Assembly (NCBI RefSeq): GCF_003815875.1
Contig: NZ_CP033924.1
Location: forward strand, 2,418,001-2,482,000
Length of the DNA: 64,000 bases
Reading direction: 5' to 3'
From: Chryseobacterium lactis
GTDB lineage: Bacteria > Bacteroidota > Bacteroidia > Flavobacteriales > Weeksellaceae
Under the pieces are notes generated by a model, which was given only the letters and a program-made list of their open reading frames with translations, was not told the DNA's origin and searched no databases. Shown one piece after another: positions 8,482 to 18,794 of the stretch; positions within the stretch are counted from its first letter, which is position 1, and every line of letters starts with the position of its first letter. The position numbers and the translations under genes are program-made.

Positions 8482-10074
8482 ATGGCACAAGGAAAACAGA
8501 CCCCTCGTCAGAAGATGATCAACCTGATGTATTTGGTGTTCATCGCGATGATGGCCCTAAATATTGATGCAGAAATCATCAGATCATATTATGACTCTAC
8601 AAGAGCGCTGAATGAAACAAGAACTTTAACGGAAAGAAAAAATGAAAAGATTTTTGAAAGAACGTTAGAAGCTAAAGCGCAACAAGTTCCTGATACCTAT
8701 GCAAAACCTTGGGAAGATTACAAAGTTTTGAAGACCAAGATTGACGTATTGGTTAAATCTGCTCAGGATATCAAAGATTTGTTGAAAAAACAATCTGAGT
8801 TTCATGATAAAGATCCTAAAACAGGAAAAGAAATCGATGTAAGTGAAAATTTCGCTGCATTGAATAACAATGAGGCTACAACTGAATACTTCTTTAAAGA
8901 AGGAGATGAAAATTCACCGTCTCCTAATGCGCTGGAACTAAAACGTAAAATTGATGATGTAAGAAATTATATCAACACTACTTTTGGTAACAATGCACAA
9001 CTTAAAGATTTGGTAGAGAGAGCTAACAAGTCTCTTATCGCGGAGTACCCTAAAGGGAAATCCCCAAATGATAAGACCTGGTTCCAAAATAAATTTTATC
9101 ACCAGCCGCTAATTGCTGCAATATCTAACTTGGAGATTATCCAAAATGATGCCAGAAATGTTCAGTCTGATGCATTAGCACTATTGCTTCAGGAAAAAGT
9201 TGATGCTAGTATTAAGTTTTCTAGCTATGAGCCAATTGTTTCAGGTCCGGTTGACATCCAGGCTGGTAAGCAGGCCGAAGTTAAAGTAATGCTGGGAACT
9301 TATTCAAACAGTAACAAGATCAGTATTTCTGGTGTTAGTAAAGTGGAGAATGGTAAAGGTATTATTTCAATCACCGGTGCCGGAATAGGAGAACATAAGT
9401 TAGGAGGAACTATTACATTAACAGATGCTTCAGGTAAGTCACAACCTTTCCCTTGGACGCATACCTATAATGTAATCGCAGGTCCTAGAGAAGTAAAACT
9501 TGAAAAAGGATTATTACTTTCTGCTGATAAAATGAATGTAATGTATAGAGGACTTGAGAACCCTGTATCAGGATCAATCTTAGGTGCCGATAATTCTAAA
9601 CTTTCATTATCAGCTCCGGGAGCTACTGTAAAAAATACAGGTCCTGGTAAATGGAATGTGAAGCCTTCAACAGGTACTACAGTTAAGTTGACACTTTCCG
9701 GAGTAGATCCTTATGGTAAAACAGTATCTCAGGTATTTGAATATAGAATCAAGAATGTACCACCACCGCAAGGTCAGATGAGAGGTATGAACGTATTGTC
9801 AATGCCGGCAACGTCTATTCCAAATCAATCTGTACAGGCTGCTATTCCTGATTTCGACTTCCCGGTTTCATTTACTGTAACTCAGTTTATGGTAAGAGTA
9901 CCTGGTAGAGCAGCATTATTGATTCATGGTAATTCATTAAATGACGCAGCAGGATTAATCAAGAATCTGAGAACCGGAGATGTTGTTTCAATATTTGATA
10001 TTAAAGCTACAGCTCAAGGTCTTGAAGGACAAACTATTAAAAACATTACTCCTATACTAATTAATGTTCAATAG
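8482..10074 (+). CDS. gldM: Type IX secretion motor protein GldM
   Basis: GldM is the periplasm-spanning shaft of the type IX motor, linking the GldL stator to the GldKN ring. At 530 aa it has a short cytoplasmic start (MAQGKQTPRQKMINLMYLVF), one transmembrane helix at about residues 12-30, a helical bundle domain (residues 60-220), and then beta domains ending in VSIFDIKATAQG. Length and order match the family. It lies 52 bp after gldL. Confidence 0.95.
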   Translation: MAQGKQTPRQKMINLMYLVFIAMMALNIDAEIIRSYYDSTRALNETRTLTERKNEKIFERTLEAKAQQVPDTYAKPWEDYKVLKTKIDVLVKSAQDIKDLLKKQSEFHDKDPKTGKEIDVSENFAALNNNEATTEYFFKEGDENSPSPNALELKRKIDDVRNYINTTFGNNAQLKDLVERANKSLIAEYPKGKSPNDKTWFQNKFYHQPLIAAISNLEIIQNDARNVQSDALALLLQEKVDASIKFSSYEPIVSGPVDIQAGKQAEVKVMLGTYSNSNKISISGVSKVENGKGIISITGAGIGEHKLGGTITLTDASGKSQPFPWTHTYNVIAGPREVKLEKGLLLSADKMNVMYRGLENPVSGSILGADNSKLSLSAPGATVKNTGPGKWNVKPSTGTTVKLTLSGVDPYGKTVSQVFEYRIKNVPPPQGQMRGMNVLSMPATSIPNQSVQAAIPDFDFPVSFTVTQFMVRVPGRAALLIHGNSLNDAAGLIKNLRTGDVVSIFDIKATAQGLEGQTIKNITPILINVQ

Positions 10075-10094
10075 GACTAAAATTGTAATTTATT

Positions 10095-11033
10095 ATGAAA
10101 AAATATATTAGCACCCTTTTAGTATTAGTTTCGGGATTTGCTTTTTCCCAGACTATTCTGAACGCTTCTTCTCCAGAAGAGTTTAGAAAGATGAGAGAGG
10201 AGAACAAACAAAAAGTTGGTGATACTATTATTGATAAAACAGTAAAACCTCTTGAATATGGATTTGTTGAGGATAAAGATATCCTTAAGAGTATGTTTGT
10301 TTGGGAAATCATTGATATGAATGATAAGATCAACCAACCGTTCTATTATGACAATCCGGATGGTCTTCTTGCTACTCCTACAAGATCTTTATATCAGTTA
10401 TTGCTAGATGCAGCTTTAACAGGGAAAATTGAGCAGGTATATGATGATGAAAACTTTACAGTGAAACTTTCTCCTGAAGGAATTCAGAAAAGATTGGAAA
10501 ATGTTAGAATCAACGATGCTGCCATTGATATCTTAAACTCTGGAAGACAACTAACAGATAAGGAGAAAAAAGAATATACCGACGTATTTAAAACGACCAC
10601 TGATAAAGTAAAAGTTCTTAAAATAATGGGTATGTGGTTTGTGGATAAGAGAGATGGACAAATGAAGTACAGACCTCTTGGTCTCGCAGCTATGGGACCT
10701 GACCCTGCAGTACAGGGAGTTATCGGACCAGACGGAAAACCTATTGCAGGAAATGATGAGCTTATCGATTTGTTCTGGATTTTCTATCCTAATGCAAGAG
10801 ATATTTTAGCTAATAATTATGTTTTCAACAGAAAAAATTCTTCAGCTGACTTATCTTTCGATGATATTATCAATGCAAGAAGATTTTCATCGGTTATCTA
10901 TAAATCTTCAAGCGGTTTAGGAGATGGTACTATTAAAGATTACATCCCTAAAGATGCTGATGATCAGATAGATGAAAGTGATAGGATCAAAAAGCAGATT
11001 CTTGAAATGGAAAATGATATGTGGAATTACTAG
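10095..11033 (+). CDS. gldN: Type IX secretion ring protein GldN
   Basis: GldN is a periplasmic ring component that pairs with GldK and is needed for secretion of cargo with type IX C-terminal domains. The 312-aa protein has a cleavable signal peptide (MKKYISTLLVLVSGFAFSQ) and the family segments MFVWEIIDMNDKINQPFYY and DLFWIFYPNARDILA. It follows gldM by 20 bp and ends in a strong terminator, closing the operon. Confidence 0.95.
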   Translation: MKKYISTLLVLVSGFAFSQTILNASSPEEFRKMREENKQKVGDTIIDKTVKPLEYGFVEDKDILKSMFVWEIIDMNDKINQPFYYDNPDGLLATPTRSLYQLLLDAALTGKIEQVYDDENFTVKLSPEGIQKRLENVRINDAAIDILNSGRQLTDKEKKEYTDVFKTTTDKVKVLKIMGMWFVDKRDGQMKYRPLGLAAMGPDPAVQGVIGPDGKPIAGNDELIDLFWIFYPNARDILANNYVFNRKNSSADLSFDDIINARRFSSVIYKSSSGLGDGTIKDYIPKDADDQIDESDRIKKQILEMENDMWNY

Positions 11034-11053
11034 ATTTCACTTGATATTTATAC

Positions 11054-11084
11054 AAAACCTGAGTACTTTTACTCAGGTTTTTTT
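11054..11084 (+). terminator. Terminator after gldKLMN
   Basis: The stem AAACCTGAGTA (11055-11065) pairs with TACTCAGGTTT (11070-11080) and is followed by a T tract. Confidence 0.85.
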
Positions 11085-11173
11085 ATTATGAAATCACCCC
11101 TTTGTTTATTGCTTATAAGTAGTAAATGAAGTAGGTGATTGCATATGACCTTTAAGTAAATGAAATTTCTCAT

Positions 11174-12208
11174 ATGAAAAATGTAGATTATATTATCGTA
11201 GGTGACGGATATGCTGGGCTGTTTTTTGCCCATCAGCTGATTAAAAATAACAAATCATTTGTGATTTTTTCTGAAGGGAGAAAGAGTGCATCTCAGGTTT
11301 CTGCCGGAATTATCAATCCTGTTGTTCTCAAAAAGTTTACCACATTCTGGAAAGCTCAGGAACAAATTGATTTTCTTAAAGACAGTCTTAAAGAGATCGC
11401 ATCATATACAGGTAAAAACTATTTGATTGATGCTTCTATTCACAGAATTTTTCATGACGAAAACGAACAAAAGCTTTGGTTAAAAAAATCAGCTACCGAA
11501 GAACTGTCTGGTTTTCTTGAAGAAAAATTTGAGCATATAGATATAGTAAAAAACGACTTTCACACCGGAAAGGTAAATCAATCTGCCAGACTTAATGTGA
11601 ATGGATTTTTCACCGGTTTATTTGATTATTTTGAAAAAAATGACTTTTTAGTAAAAGAAAAATTCGATTACACCCTGCTGGATCCTTCTCAATTGGTTTA
11701 TAAAGATTTTAATTTTAAAAATATTATTTTCTGTGAGGGTATGGCGGTAAAAGACAACCCTTATTTTTCCGGGATTACAGTAAATGCCAACAAAGGCCAT
11801 CATATAAGGGTTAAGCTTTCTCAACCCATTCCTGAAAATATAACGATTAAAAAGAAGCACTTTTTATTTCCAACCGATAACGGACTTCACTTTTATGGTG
11901 GAACGTATGATAGAGACCAACTTCATAATCATGTTGATGAATCTGCCGTTACCCAATTGGTAAATGGGCTTTCGGAATTTTATCCCTATGATTTTGAAGT
12001 AAAAGAGGTGCATTTTGGTTTTCGTCCGACGGTAAAAGACAGAAGACCTATCATTGGAAGACAAGGAACTTTTAATAATTTGTACGTTTTCAATGGGCTC
12101 GGCGCACGTGGTATTTTGAACGGATGTTATTTTGCCAGGGATTTATTCCGTTGTATTGAAGAGGATATTCCTTTGCATGAAGAAGTTTCATTGAATCGAT
12201 TTGAATAA
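11174..12208 (+). CDS. NAD(P)/FAD-dependent oxidoreductase (DAO family)
   Basis: This 344-aa protein has an N-terminal Rossmann FAD-binding motif (VDYIIVGDGYAGLFFAHQL, the second Gly of GxGxxG replaced by Asp) and a C-terminal D-amino-acid-oxidase-type closing segment (GFRPTVKDRRPIIG, then NGLGARGILNGCYFA). The fold predicts a flavin oxidoreductase acting on an amine or amino acid. The substrate cannot be told from the sequence. It is monocistronic or paired with the SemiSWEET gene 42 bp downstream. Confidence 0.8.
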   Translation: MKNVDYIIVGDGYAGLFFAHQLIKNNKSFVIFSEGRKSASQVSAGIINPVVLKKFTTFWKAQEQIDFLKDSLKEIASYTGKNYLIDASIHRIFHDENEQKLWLKKSATEELSGFLEEKFEHIDIVKNDFHTGKVNQSARLNVNGFFTGLFDYFEKNDFLVKEKFDYTLLDPSQLVYKDFNFKNIIFCEGMAVKDNPYFSGITVNANKGHHIRVKLSQPIPENITIKKKHFLFPTDNGLHFYGGTYDRDQLHNHVDESAVTQLVNGLSEFYPYDFEVKEVHFGFRPTVKDRRPIIGRQGTFNNLYVFNGLGARGILNGCYFARDLFRCIEEDIPLHEEVSLNRFE

Positions 12209-12250
12209 GCTATTGTAAAAATTCATATTTTTATAGTAATCAACGAATTT

Positions 12251-12511
12251 ATGAATGAAAATATATTAGGTATTGTGGCAGGAGTACTTACTTCAGTCTC
12301 GATGATTCCTCAACTGGTAAAAGTGATTAAAGAGAAAAATGTAGAAGACATCTCTTTGGTTATGCTTTTGATTTTGATTTCAGGATTGTCGCTGTGGGTA
12401 TGGTATGGGGTAATGAAGAACGAATTACCGATTATCTTATCCAATTCATTTGCCGTTCTGGTGAATCTAAGCCTTTTAATATATTATCTGAAATTCAATA
12501 AAAAGACATAA
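12251..12511 (+). CDS. SemiSWEET-type sugar transporter
   Basis: This 86-aa protein has three transmembrane helices and the PQ-loop motif (SMIPQLVKVIKEKNVEDISL). SemiSWEETs work as dimers that passively move small sugars across the inner membrane. The length is typical. The stop is immediately followed by a bidirectional terminator. Confidence 0.88.
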   Translation: MNENILGIVAGVLTSVSMIPQLVKVIKEKNVEDISLVMLLILISGLSLWVWYGVMKNELPIILSNSFAVLVNLSLLIYYLKFNKKT

Positions 12512-12540
12512 AAAATGCCTTACAATCGTAAGGCATTTTT
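12511..12540. terminator. Bidirectional terminator
   Basis: A 13-bp stem AAAAATGCCTTAC/GTAAGGCATTTTT sits between two convergent genes, with A- and T-rich flanks that serve both strands. Confidence 0.85.
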
Positions 12541-12559
12541 ATTTTGATTTGATTCTTTA

Positions 12560-12994
12560 TTATTGAAGGACAAATTTAGCTAAAGGAGCCATTCTTGCCT
12601 TGTTTAAAGTCAAAGTATTTCCATTTATAGAATAATTATCGGCAGATAGCAAAGCCTTTGAAAACTGGTTTTCAATATCCAGATCTTCACACGCCATCAT
12701 CGTAGATACTCCCTGATTAAACTTAATTCTCATGATATCCTGTTTGATTTCAAAAGTACCGCCCAATCCGTTACAACCGGCGTAACCTTCGTATTTCATT
12801 CCATTCATATCAAGTTTGAAATGTGGATTATTTTTAGGATTTTTTAGTTTGATAGGCTGCCCGTTAAGTTCAGTTAATTTCCAGGTTTTTCCTGTGATAT
12901 CTGTTGTGGTTGGTTTCTGTGCAGTTTGTGTATTACATGAAACAAGAAATACAGCCAGAAAAAGAGCTGATAAATAAGAATACAAGCTTTTCAT
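12560..12994 (-). CDS. META domain lipoprotein (HslJ-like)
   Basis: This 144-aa lipoprotein has a signal with lipobox (AVFLVSC, Cys20) and a single META domain: GKTWKLTELNGQPI, then YAGCNGLGGTFEI and MMACEDLDIENQFSKAL. META proteins are small envelope proteins often linked to stress or heat, and their mechanism is not established. The next gene upstream on the same strand is another small lipoprotein, 33 bp away. Confidence 0.85.
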   Translation of the reverse strand: MKSLYSYLSALFLAVFLVSCNTQTAQKPTTTDITGKTWKLTELNGQPIKLKNPKNNPHFKLDMNGMKYEGYAGCNGLGGTFEIKQDIMRIKFNQGVSTMMACEDLDIENQFSKALLSADNYSINGNTLTLNKARMAPLAKFVLQ

Positions 12995-13027
12995 AATTTA
13001 AATTTTTAAACGTTTGTTTAATATATA

Positions 13028-13420
13028 CTAATATGATGCCATTTTTGCAGGGCCTGATTCTTTTTTACCTTGTTTAAGGTGAAACAAAACCATATCAACA
13101 TTTTTCTTCAAAAAAGTAACATTGCCTTTGATTTCAGAATATTGATACTCTTCATTGGAGGCAGTATATTCCGGTAAGGCCTCACTTTTCTTAAGATCAT
13201 ATGTTTTTCCATCCAGATGGATGGTTGCCGTGTTCTTTGTTTTGTTGATGGTGACTTCTATTTTTTCACCATAACTATCCACGTACACATTTTTGGAGAC
13301 GTCATCTGTGCTTTCAGGGGCAGCTGCTGTAATTGTTTCAGCTTCTTTACCCGGATGTTTACACGCTGTTGAGGAAAAGATGGCCAATCCCATAAGAATT
13401 GGTAGTAATAATTTTTTCAT
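13028..13420 (-). CDS. Small lipoprotein with MliC-like domain
   Basis: This 130-aa protein has a lipobox (FSSTAC, Cys20). The C-terminal 80 residues (VYVDSYGEKIEVTINKTKN, then TIHLDGKTYDL) resemble MliC/PliC lysozyme-inhibitor domains, where an extended strand pattern carries NKKxxTATxxLDGKxYxL. Only the pattern supports this. It is probably an envelope protein that could protect peptidoglycan, and it may be co-transcribed with the META lipoprotein. Confidence 0.6.
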   Translation of the reverse strand: MKKLLLPILMGLAIFSSTACKHPGKEAETITAAAPESTDDVSKNVYVDSYGEKIEVTINKTKNTATIHLDGKTYDLKKSEALPEYTASNEEYQYSEIKGNVTFLKKNVDMVLFHLKQGKKESGPAKMASY

Positions 13421-14035
13421 AGTGATAAGTGATTTTAAAGTGTTTCATGAATTACGGTGTTAATACTATATAAATTTACGAATATTTTTAATAAATATAT
13501 GTTAATTTTGCATAAACTAACGAATATGCTTTAATATCGGTACCTGTGGTACAGTCCGGCTAGGCAATTTTCATGAAGACAAAAAAAGGATTAGTTAGAG
13601 ATGGGATTTGATGTTAGAATAAGTATTATTTGTTTTTTTTACTATTTTATTTCCAACCTGATAAGTTAATTTCTTTTTCATTTTTTTTCATTTGTTGTTT
13701 TAATTTGCGGCAAAAATAATTCAAAAAAAAGAGAATTACAATAACCAAATGTGAATTATTTGAATTCATGATAAAAATTAGTTTTTGATTCTATGTTTTT
13801 AGATTATAGCGGGTTACCTGCTGGCGAAAATTGCAAAAGTAGGGGTTTTCGTTTGTTACTTGTGATTTATATTTTATACTATTTATCCCTGTTTTCAGTT
13901 TTGTTTTTTTAAATACATGGTAATGATATTTTAATTTTTGTTAAATTTTTTGATTCAGTTTATTTAAAGAATCGTTAAATTTTGTTAATCTACTATGACG
14001 GTATGATAATCTAAATGTACATTTGCAACTTCAAA
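13421..14035. other. Long AT-rich intergenic region
   Basis: This stretch of about 600 bp has no ORF with coding character and no tRNA or stable hairpin. It carries the divergent promoters of the flanking genes. TACATTTG at 14018-14025 fits the TAnnTTTG -7 box and overlaps the upstream ATG at 14015, favouring the ATG at 14036 for the next gene. Confidence 0.5.
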
Positions 14036-14422
14036 ATGAGAAACTACATCGTATATTTTTTAACCGGTCTTTTTCTGCTCTTCGTAGTAGAAAGTAGACT
14101 TAATGTTAAAACGCTCCGAAATGACTATTCTGGTCATGTTTCTCATCACTTGCCTAAAAAAGCCAACCGTCTGAATCAAACATTTGAAAAACTTTCGGTT
14201 CAGCAGATGGCGGATAATATTGATAATTCAACCTTAGAATTAGCCGAAAATGATTTCCAGTTGTCTGATATATTGCAGACAATTGCAGTTTTTGCCGGTG
14301 TTTTTAGTCTTATTTATATTTTCGGATTAAAGGCTTGCAAACGACTAAAACCTGACATTGATGATTTTGTTTTTAGTCTTTCTACCAAAAAATTTATTCT
14401 GATCCGTTCCATTAGAATTTAA
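14036..14422 (+). CDS. Hypothetical membrane protein
   Basis: This 128-aa protein has an N-terminal hydrophobic segment (YIVYFLTGLFLLFVV), a polar middle (KKANRLNQTFEKLSVQQMADNI) and a second transmembrane stretch (ILQTIAVFAGVFSLIYIFGL) near the C terminus. No family was recognised. The start was moved from 14015 to 14036 because a -7 promoter box overlaps the first ATG. It lies about 140 bp upstream of the efflux operon without a clear terminator, so it could be part of that transcript. Confidence 0.5.
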   Translation: MRNYIVYFLTGLFLLFVVESRLNVKTLRNDYSGHVSHHLPKKANRLNQTFEKLSVQQMADNIDNSTLELAENDFQLSDILQTIAVFAGVFSLIYIFGLKACKRLKPDIDDFVFSLSTKKFILIRSIRI

Positions 14423-14565
14423 AAATTCTTTTTTCCTTTCAACTTCTGCCTGATTTCAGGTGGAGAGCTTTGCGTTGTGCTTGTTGGTAATCATCACACC
14501 GCGTTACTCTTAATTACCATTTTATTTCTATTCAAACATTAACGATTTATACAAACTCTAGAATT

Positions 14566-15651
14566 ATGATAAAGAGAGTTGCTTCGGGAATTGCGCTGAG
14601 TGCCCTTCTGTTGGCGGTTGGCTGCAATAAGAAAAAAGAAGAAAAAGAAGAGGTTACGGTATACCCTGTAACATCTCCTGTAGTAATGGATACTGTAATC
14701 AACAAAGAATACGTAGCCCAGATTCAATCTGTGAAGAATATTGAAGTTCGGGCTCAGGAAAAAGGTTTCCTTGAGAAAATTTTTGTTGATGAAGGACAAT
14801 ATGTACAGGCTGGACAGACATTGTTCAGAATTATGCCTAAACTCTATCAGGCCGAATTATTAAAAGCAAAAGCAGAAGTAGAGCAGGCCTCTATTGAGCT
14901 TAAAAATGCAAGTACACTGGCAGGAAACAACATTGTATCTAAAAACGAAAAAGCAATGGCAAAAGCCAAGCTGGATGCCGCCAATGCAGAAATGAAACTG
15001 GCACAAATCCATTTGTCATTTACAGATATCAAAGCTCCGTTTTCAGGAGTGATCAACAGAATTCCTTTAAAGCTTGGAAGTCTCGTGGATGAAGGAGATT
15101 TGTTGACTTCCCTATCCGATAACACAAGTATCTATACTTATTTCAATGTTTCTGAACCTGAATATTTAAGCTATCAGACGCATAAGGCAGATCGCGGAAG
15201 TAACCAGGTGGCACTTATTACTGCCAATGGAGAAACCTATCCACAAAAAGGAGAAATTCAGACTATTGAAGGAGAATTTGATAATGAGACGGGAAATATC
15301 GCTTTCCGTGCTAAATTTCCAAACCCTGACAAACTTCTGAGAAATGGTGAAACCGGAAAAGTTCAGATGGCAATGCCGGTTCATAATGCCTTAATCATCC
15401 CTCAAAAAGCTACCTATGAAATTCAGGATCAGAAATATGTATTTGTGATCGATAAAAATGGTACTGCAAAATCACGCAATATCAAAGTAGCTTATGAGCT
15501 TCCTGATTTGTATATGGTAGGTTCAGGCCTTTTTAAAGGGGATCAGATTCTTTTAGAAGGTGTTCAAAAGGTGAAAGATGACCAGAAAATTAAAACCAAA
15601 TTCCAGAATCCTGAGAAGGTTCTTCAATCATTGAAATTAAAAGCAGAGTAG
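14566..15651 (+). CDS. RND efflux periplasmic adaptor (AcrA-like)
   Basis: This 361-aa membrane-fusion protein links the inner-membrane RND pump to the outer-membrane channel. It has a lipobox (LLLAVGC, Cys20), a biotinyl-lipoyl domain half (EKGFLEKIFVDEGQYVQAGQTLF), an alpha-hairpin of heptad type (residues 95-150), and the second lipoyl half (APFSGVINRIPLKLGSLVDEGDLL). It is 21 bp upstream of the permease and starts an efflux operon. The AcrB-like partner is disrupted, so the pump may be inactive. Confidence 0.9.
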   Translation: MIKRVASGIALSALLLAVGCNKKKEEKEEVTVYPVTSPVVMDTVINKEYVAQIQSVKNIEVRAQEKGFLEKIFVDEGQYVQAGQTLFRIMPKLYQAELLKAKAEVEQASIELKNASTLAGNNIVSKNEKAMAKAKLDAANAEMKLAQIHLSFTDIKAPFSGVINRIPLKLGSLVDEGDLLTSLSDNTSIYTYFNVSEPEYLSYQTHKADRGSNQVALITANGETYPQKGEIQTIEGEFDNETGNIAFRAKFPNPDKLLRNGETGKVQMAMPVHNALIIPQKATYEIQDQKYVFVIDKNGTAKSRNIKVAYELPDLYMVGSGLFKGDQILLEGVQKVKDDQKIKTKFQNPEKVLQSLKLKAE

Positions 15652-15672
15652 TATACTCTAAAATGAAGAATT

Positions 15673-18600
15673 ATGTTTAAGAAATTCATTCGCAGACCTG
15701 TTCTGTCTATTGTAATCTCATTGATTATTGTCTTTTTAGGGATATTATCATTGGTAAAACTTCCGGTGACCCAGTTCCCTTCCATTTCTCCGCCAAAAGT
15801 AAATATTACTGCGGAATATCCCGGTGCGAACAACGAACTGTTGATCAAATCCGTTGTAATTCCGTTGGAAAGAGGATTGAATGGGGTACCGGGTATGAAA
15901 TACATGACCTCAGATGCCGGAAATGACGGGGAAGCTTCTATTCAGATTGTATTTGATTTAGGAACGGATCCCAATGTTGCAGCGGTAAACGTGCAAAACC
16001 GTGTGTCTTCGGTAGTAAACAAACTTCCACCATTGGTTGTTCGTGAAGGGGTGAAGATTACCCGTGAAGAACCTAACATGTTGATGTATATTAACTTATA
16101 CAGTGATGATCCTAAAGCCGATCAGAAATTCCTCTTCAACTATGCAGATATCAACGTGATGTCTGAGTTGAGAAGGGTGAGTGGGGTAGGTTTTGCCGAT
16201 ATCCTGGGAACCCGTGAATATGCAATGCGTATCTGGCTTAAACCGGATCGGCTTACTGCTTACAATATTTCAGCTGATGAAGTAATGGAATCGCTGAACG
16301 AGCAGAGTTTAGAGGCTTCTCCGGGAAAAACAGGCGAAAGCTCCGGGAAACGTTCGCAGTCTTTTGAGTATGTTTTAAAATATCCAGGACGTTTCAACAA
16401 TGAAAAGGATTACGGAAATATTATTTTAAAAGCAAAACCTGATGGTGAATCGGTACGATTGAAAGATGTTGCTGATATTGAATTCGGAAGTTCAATGTAT
16501 GATATTTATTCTACATTGAATGGGAAACCGTCCGCTGCGATCACCGTAAAACAATCCTATGGATCCAATGCAAGTGATGTTATCAAGAATGTGAAAACCC
16601 TCATGGCAGATCTTGAAAAGAATAACTTTCCAAAAGGGATGCATTATGATATCAGTTATGACGTTTCAAGGTTCCTTGATGCCTCGATGGAAAAGGTAAT
16701 ACATACTTTATTTGAGGCTTTTGTATTGGTAGCTATTGTCGTATTTCTATTCCTCGGCGACTGGCGTTCAACATTGATTCCTGCACTGGCAGTTCCGGTT
16801 TCATTGGTGGGAACTTTTGCCATCATGTCCGCATTTGGAATTACATTGAATATGATCTCTCTCTTTGCATTGGTAATGGCCATCGGGGTGGTTGTAGATG
16901 ATGCGATTGTAGTGATTGAGGCAGTTCATGCCAAAATGGAAGAAAAAAATCTCTCACCTTTGAAGGCTACGGAAGAAGCAATGCATGAGATCAGTGGAGC
17001 AATTATTGCCATCACACTGGTAATGGCCTCTGTATTTATTCCGATTGCATTTATGTCAGGTCCGGTAGGAGTATTTTACCGTCAGTTCTCTATTACAATG
17101 GCTTCAGCCATTATTCTATCGGGAGTTGTGGCTCTAACATTGACTCCGGCTTTATGTGCCTTAATCTTAAAAAATAATCACGGAAAAGCGAAGAAGAAAA
17201 CTCCGGTTACCATTTTCCTTGATAAATTCAATAATATTTTCAACAAAGGAGCAGGGAAATATGAGAAGATGCTGAATAAAACAGTGACGAAGAAAACAAT
17301 TACCCTTCCATTGCTGCTGGCATTTTGTGCCTGTACCTTCTTCCTTAGTAATTCTCTTCCTTCAGGGTTTATTCCTGCGGAAGACCAGGGGATGATTTAT
17401 GCCATTATTCAAACTCCTCCGGGATCTACGTTGGAAAGAACCAATCAGATTGCCAGAGAACTACTGAAAGAATCTGAAGATATTGACGGCGTGCAGTCTG
17501 TTTCTTCGCTCGCAGGATATGAAATCCTGACGGAAGGAACTGGATCAAACTCAGGAACCTGTCTGATCAACCTTAAAAGCTGGGAAGATCGTAAGGAATC
17601 TGCGGCTGAAATCATCGAACAGCTGGAAAAGAAAGCTAAGAATATTCCGGGAGCCAATATCGAATTTTTCCAACCGCCGTCAGTTCCCGGATATGGTGCT
17701 GCGGGAGGTTTTGAACTTCGTTTACTGGATAAAGCAGGAAGTGGAGATTATCATAAAATGGAACAGGTAAGTAATGACTTTGTAAAGGAGTTGAAAAAAC
17801 GTCCGGAACTAGGATCAGCGTTTACATTCTATTCTGCGAGTTTCCCTCAATATATGTTGAAGATAGATAATGATCTTGCTGAGCAGAAAGGGGTTACCAT
17901 TGAAAAAGCAATGGACAACCTGTCTACCCTTATCGGTTCCAATTATGAGACGAGTTTCATTCGTTTTGACAGACCTTATAAGGTGATTGTGCAGGCCGGG
18001 CCTCAGTACCGTGCCTTACCAACAGATTTGTTGAAGTTATATGTGAAAAATGACAAAGATCAAATGGTTCCCTACTCGGAGTAAGTGGTACTCCGGCATT
18101 GGGATACAGCAGTGGTCAGGCGATTCAGGCGATTCAGGAAGTTGCTGATAAGACACTTCCGAGAGGTTTTGGGATCGACTGGGCTGGTATTTCAAAAGAT
18201 GAAGTAAGCCGTGGAAATGAAGCCGTATTCATCTTCCTGGTATGTTTAGGATTTGTTTATTTGATCCTTTCTGCACAATATGAAAGTTTTATACTTCCGC
18301 TTCCTGTTATTTTATCCCTTCCGGTAGGTATTTTCGGGGCATTTTTATGTTTAAAACTTTTAGGCTTGGAAAATAATATCTATGCGCAGGTGGCAATGGT
18401 CATGTTGATAGGACTTTTAGGTAAAAATGCCGTATTGATCGTAGAGTTTGCTGTACAGAAGAAAGCTGAAGAAGGTATTCCTGTAGCACAAGCTGCTATT
18501 GAGGGAGCTGCGATCCGTTTCCGTCCGATTTTGATGACCTCATTTGCCTTCATTGCCGGATTGATTCCATTGGTTGTTGCAACGGGACCCGGAGCTGTAG

Positions 18601-18794
18601 GAAACAGAACGATTGGTACTGCTGCGGCAGGAGGTATGTTGATCGGGACAATTTTCGGGCTAATGGTTATTCCCGGATTGTACTATATCTTCGGAACCAT
18701 TGCTGAAAAATCGAAATTGGCAAAATATGAGGAAGAAAATCCTTTAACAGAACAAACTGAACCTTATGAACACGATGGAAAATTTGAAGACTAA
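15673..18794 (+). pseudogene. RND multidrug efflux permease (AcrB/HAE1 type), frame-disrupted
   Basis: Two adjacent reading frames encode one inner-membrane RND transporter. The first (15673-18084, 803 aa) covers the N-terminal half, the docking loops and TM helices with the conserved DDAIVVIEAV. It stops after DQMVPYSE. The second (open from about 18078 to 18794, about 240 aa) continues with SGTPALGYSSGQAIQ and finishes the C-terminal TM bundle (LLGKNAVLIVEFA). Compared with AcrB-type proteins, about 25 residues after the VPYS motif are missing and the frame changes. This fits an internal deletion of roughly 75-80 bp rather than a single base slip. The junction lies in a 7-bp inverted repeat (CGGAGTA/TACTCCG). 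No functional full-length pump can be made from this sequence unless the assembly is wrong here. Confidence 0.85.

Noticed and set aside
18060..18110. Programmed ribosomal frameshift in the RND permease
   Set aside because: There is no slippery heptamer before the stop, and about 25 family residues are missing, so a deletion explains it better than recoding.
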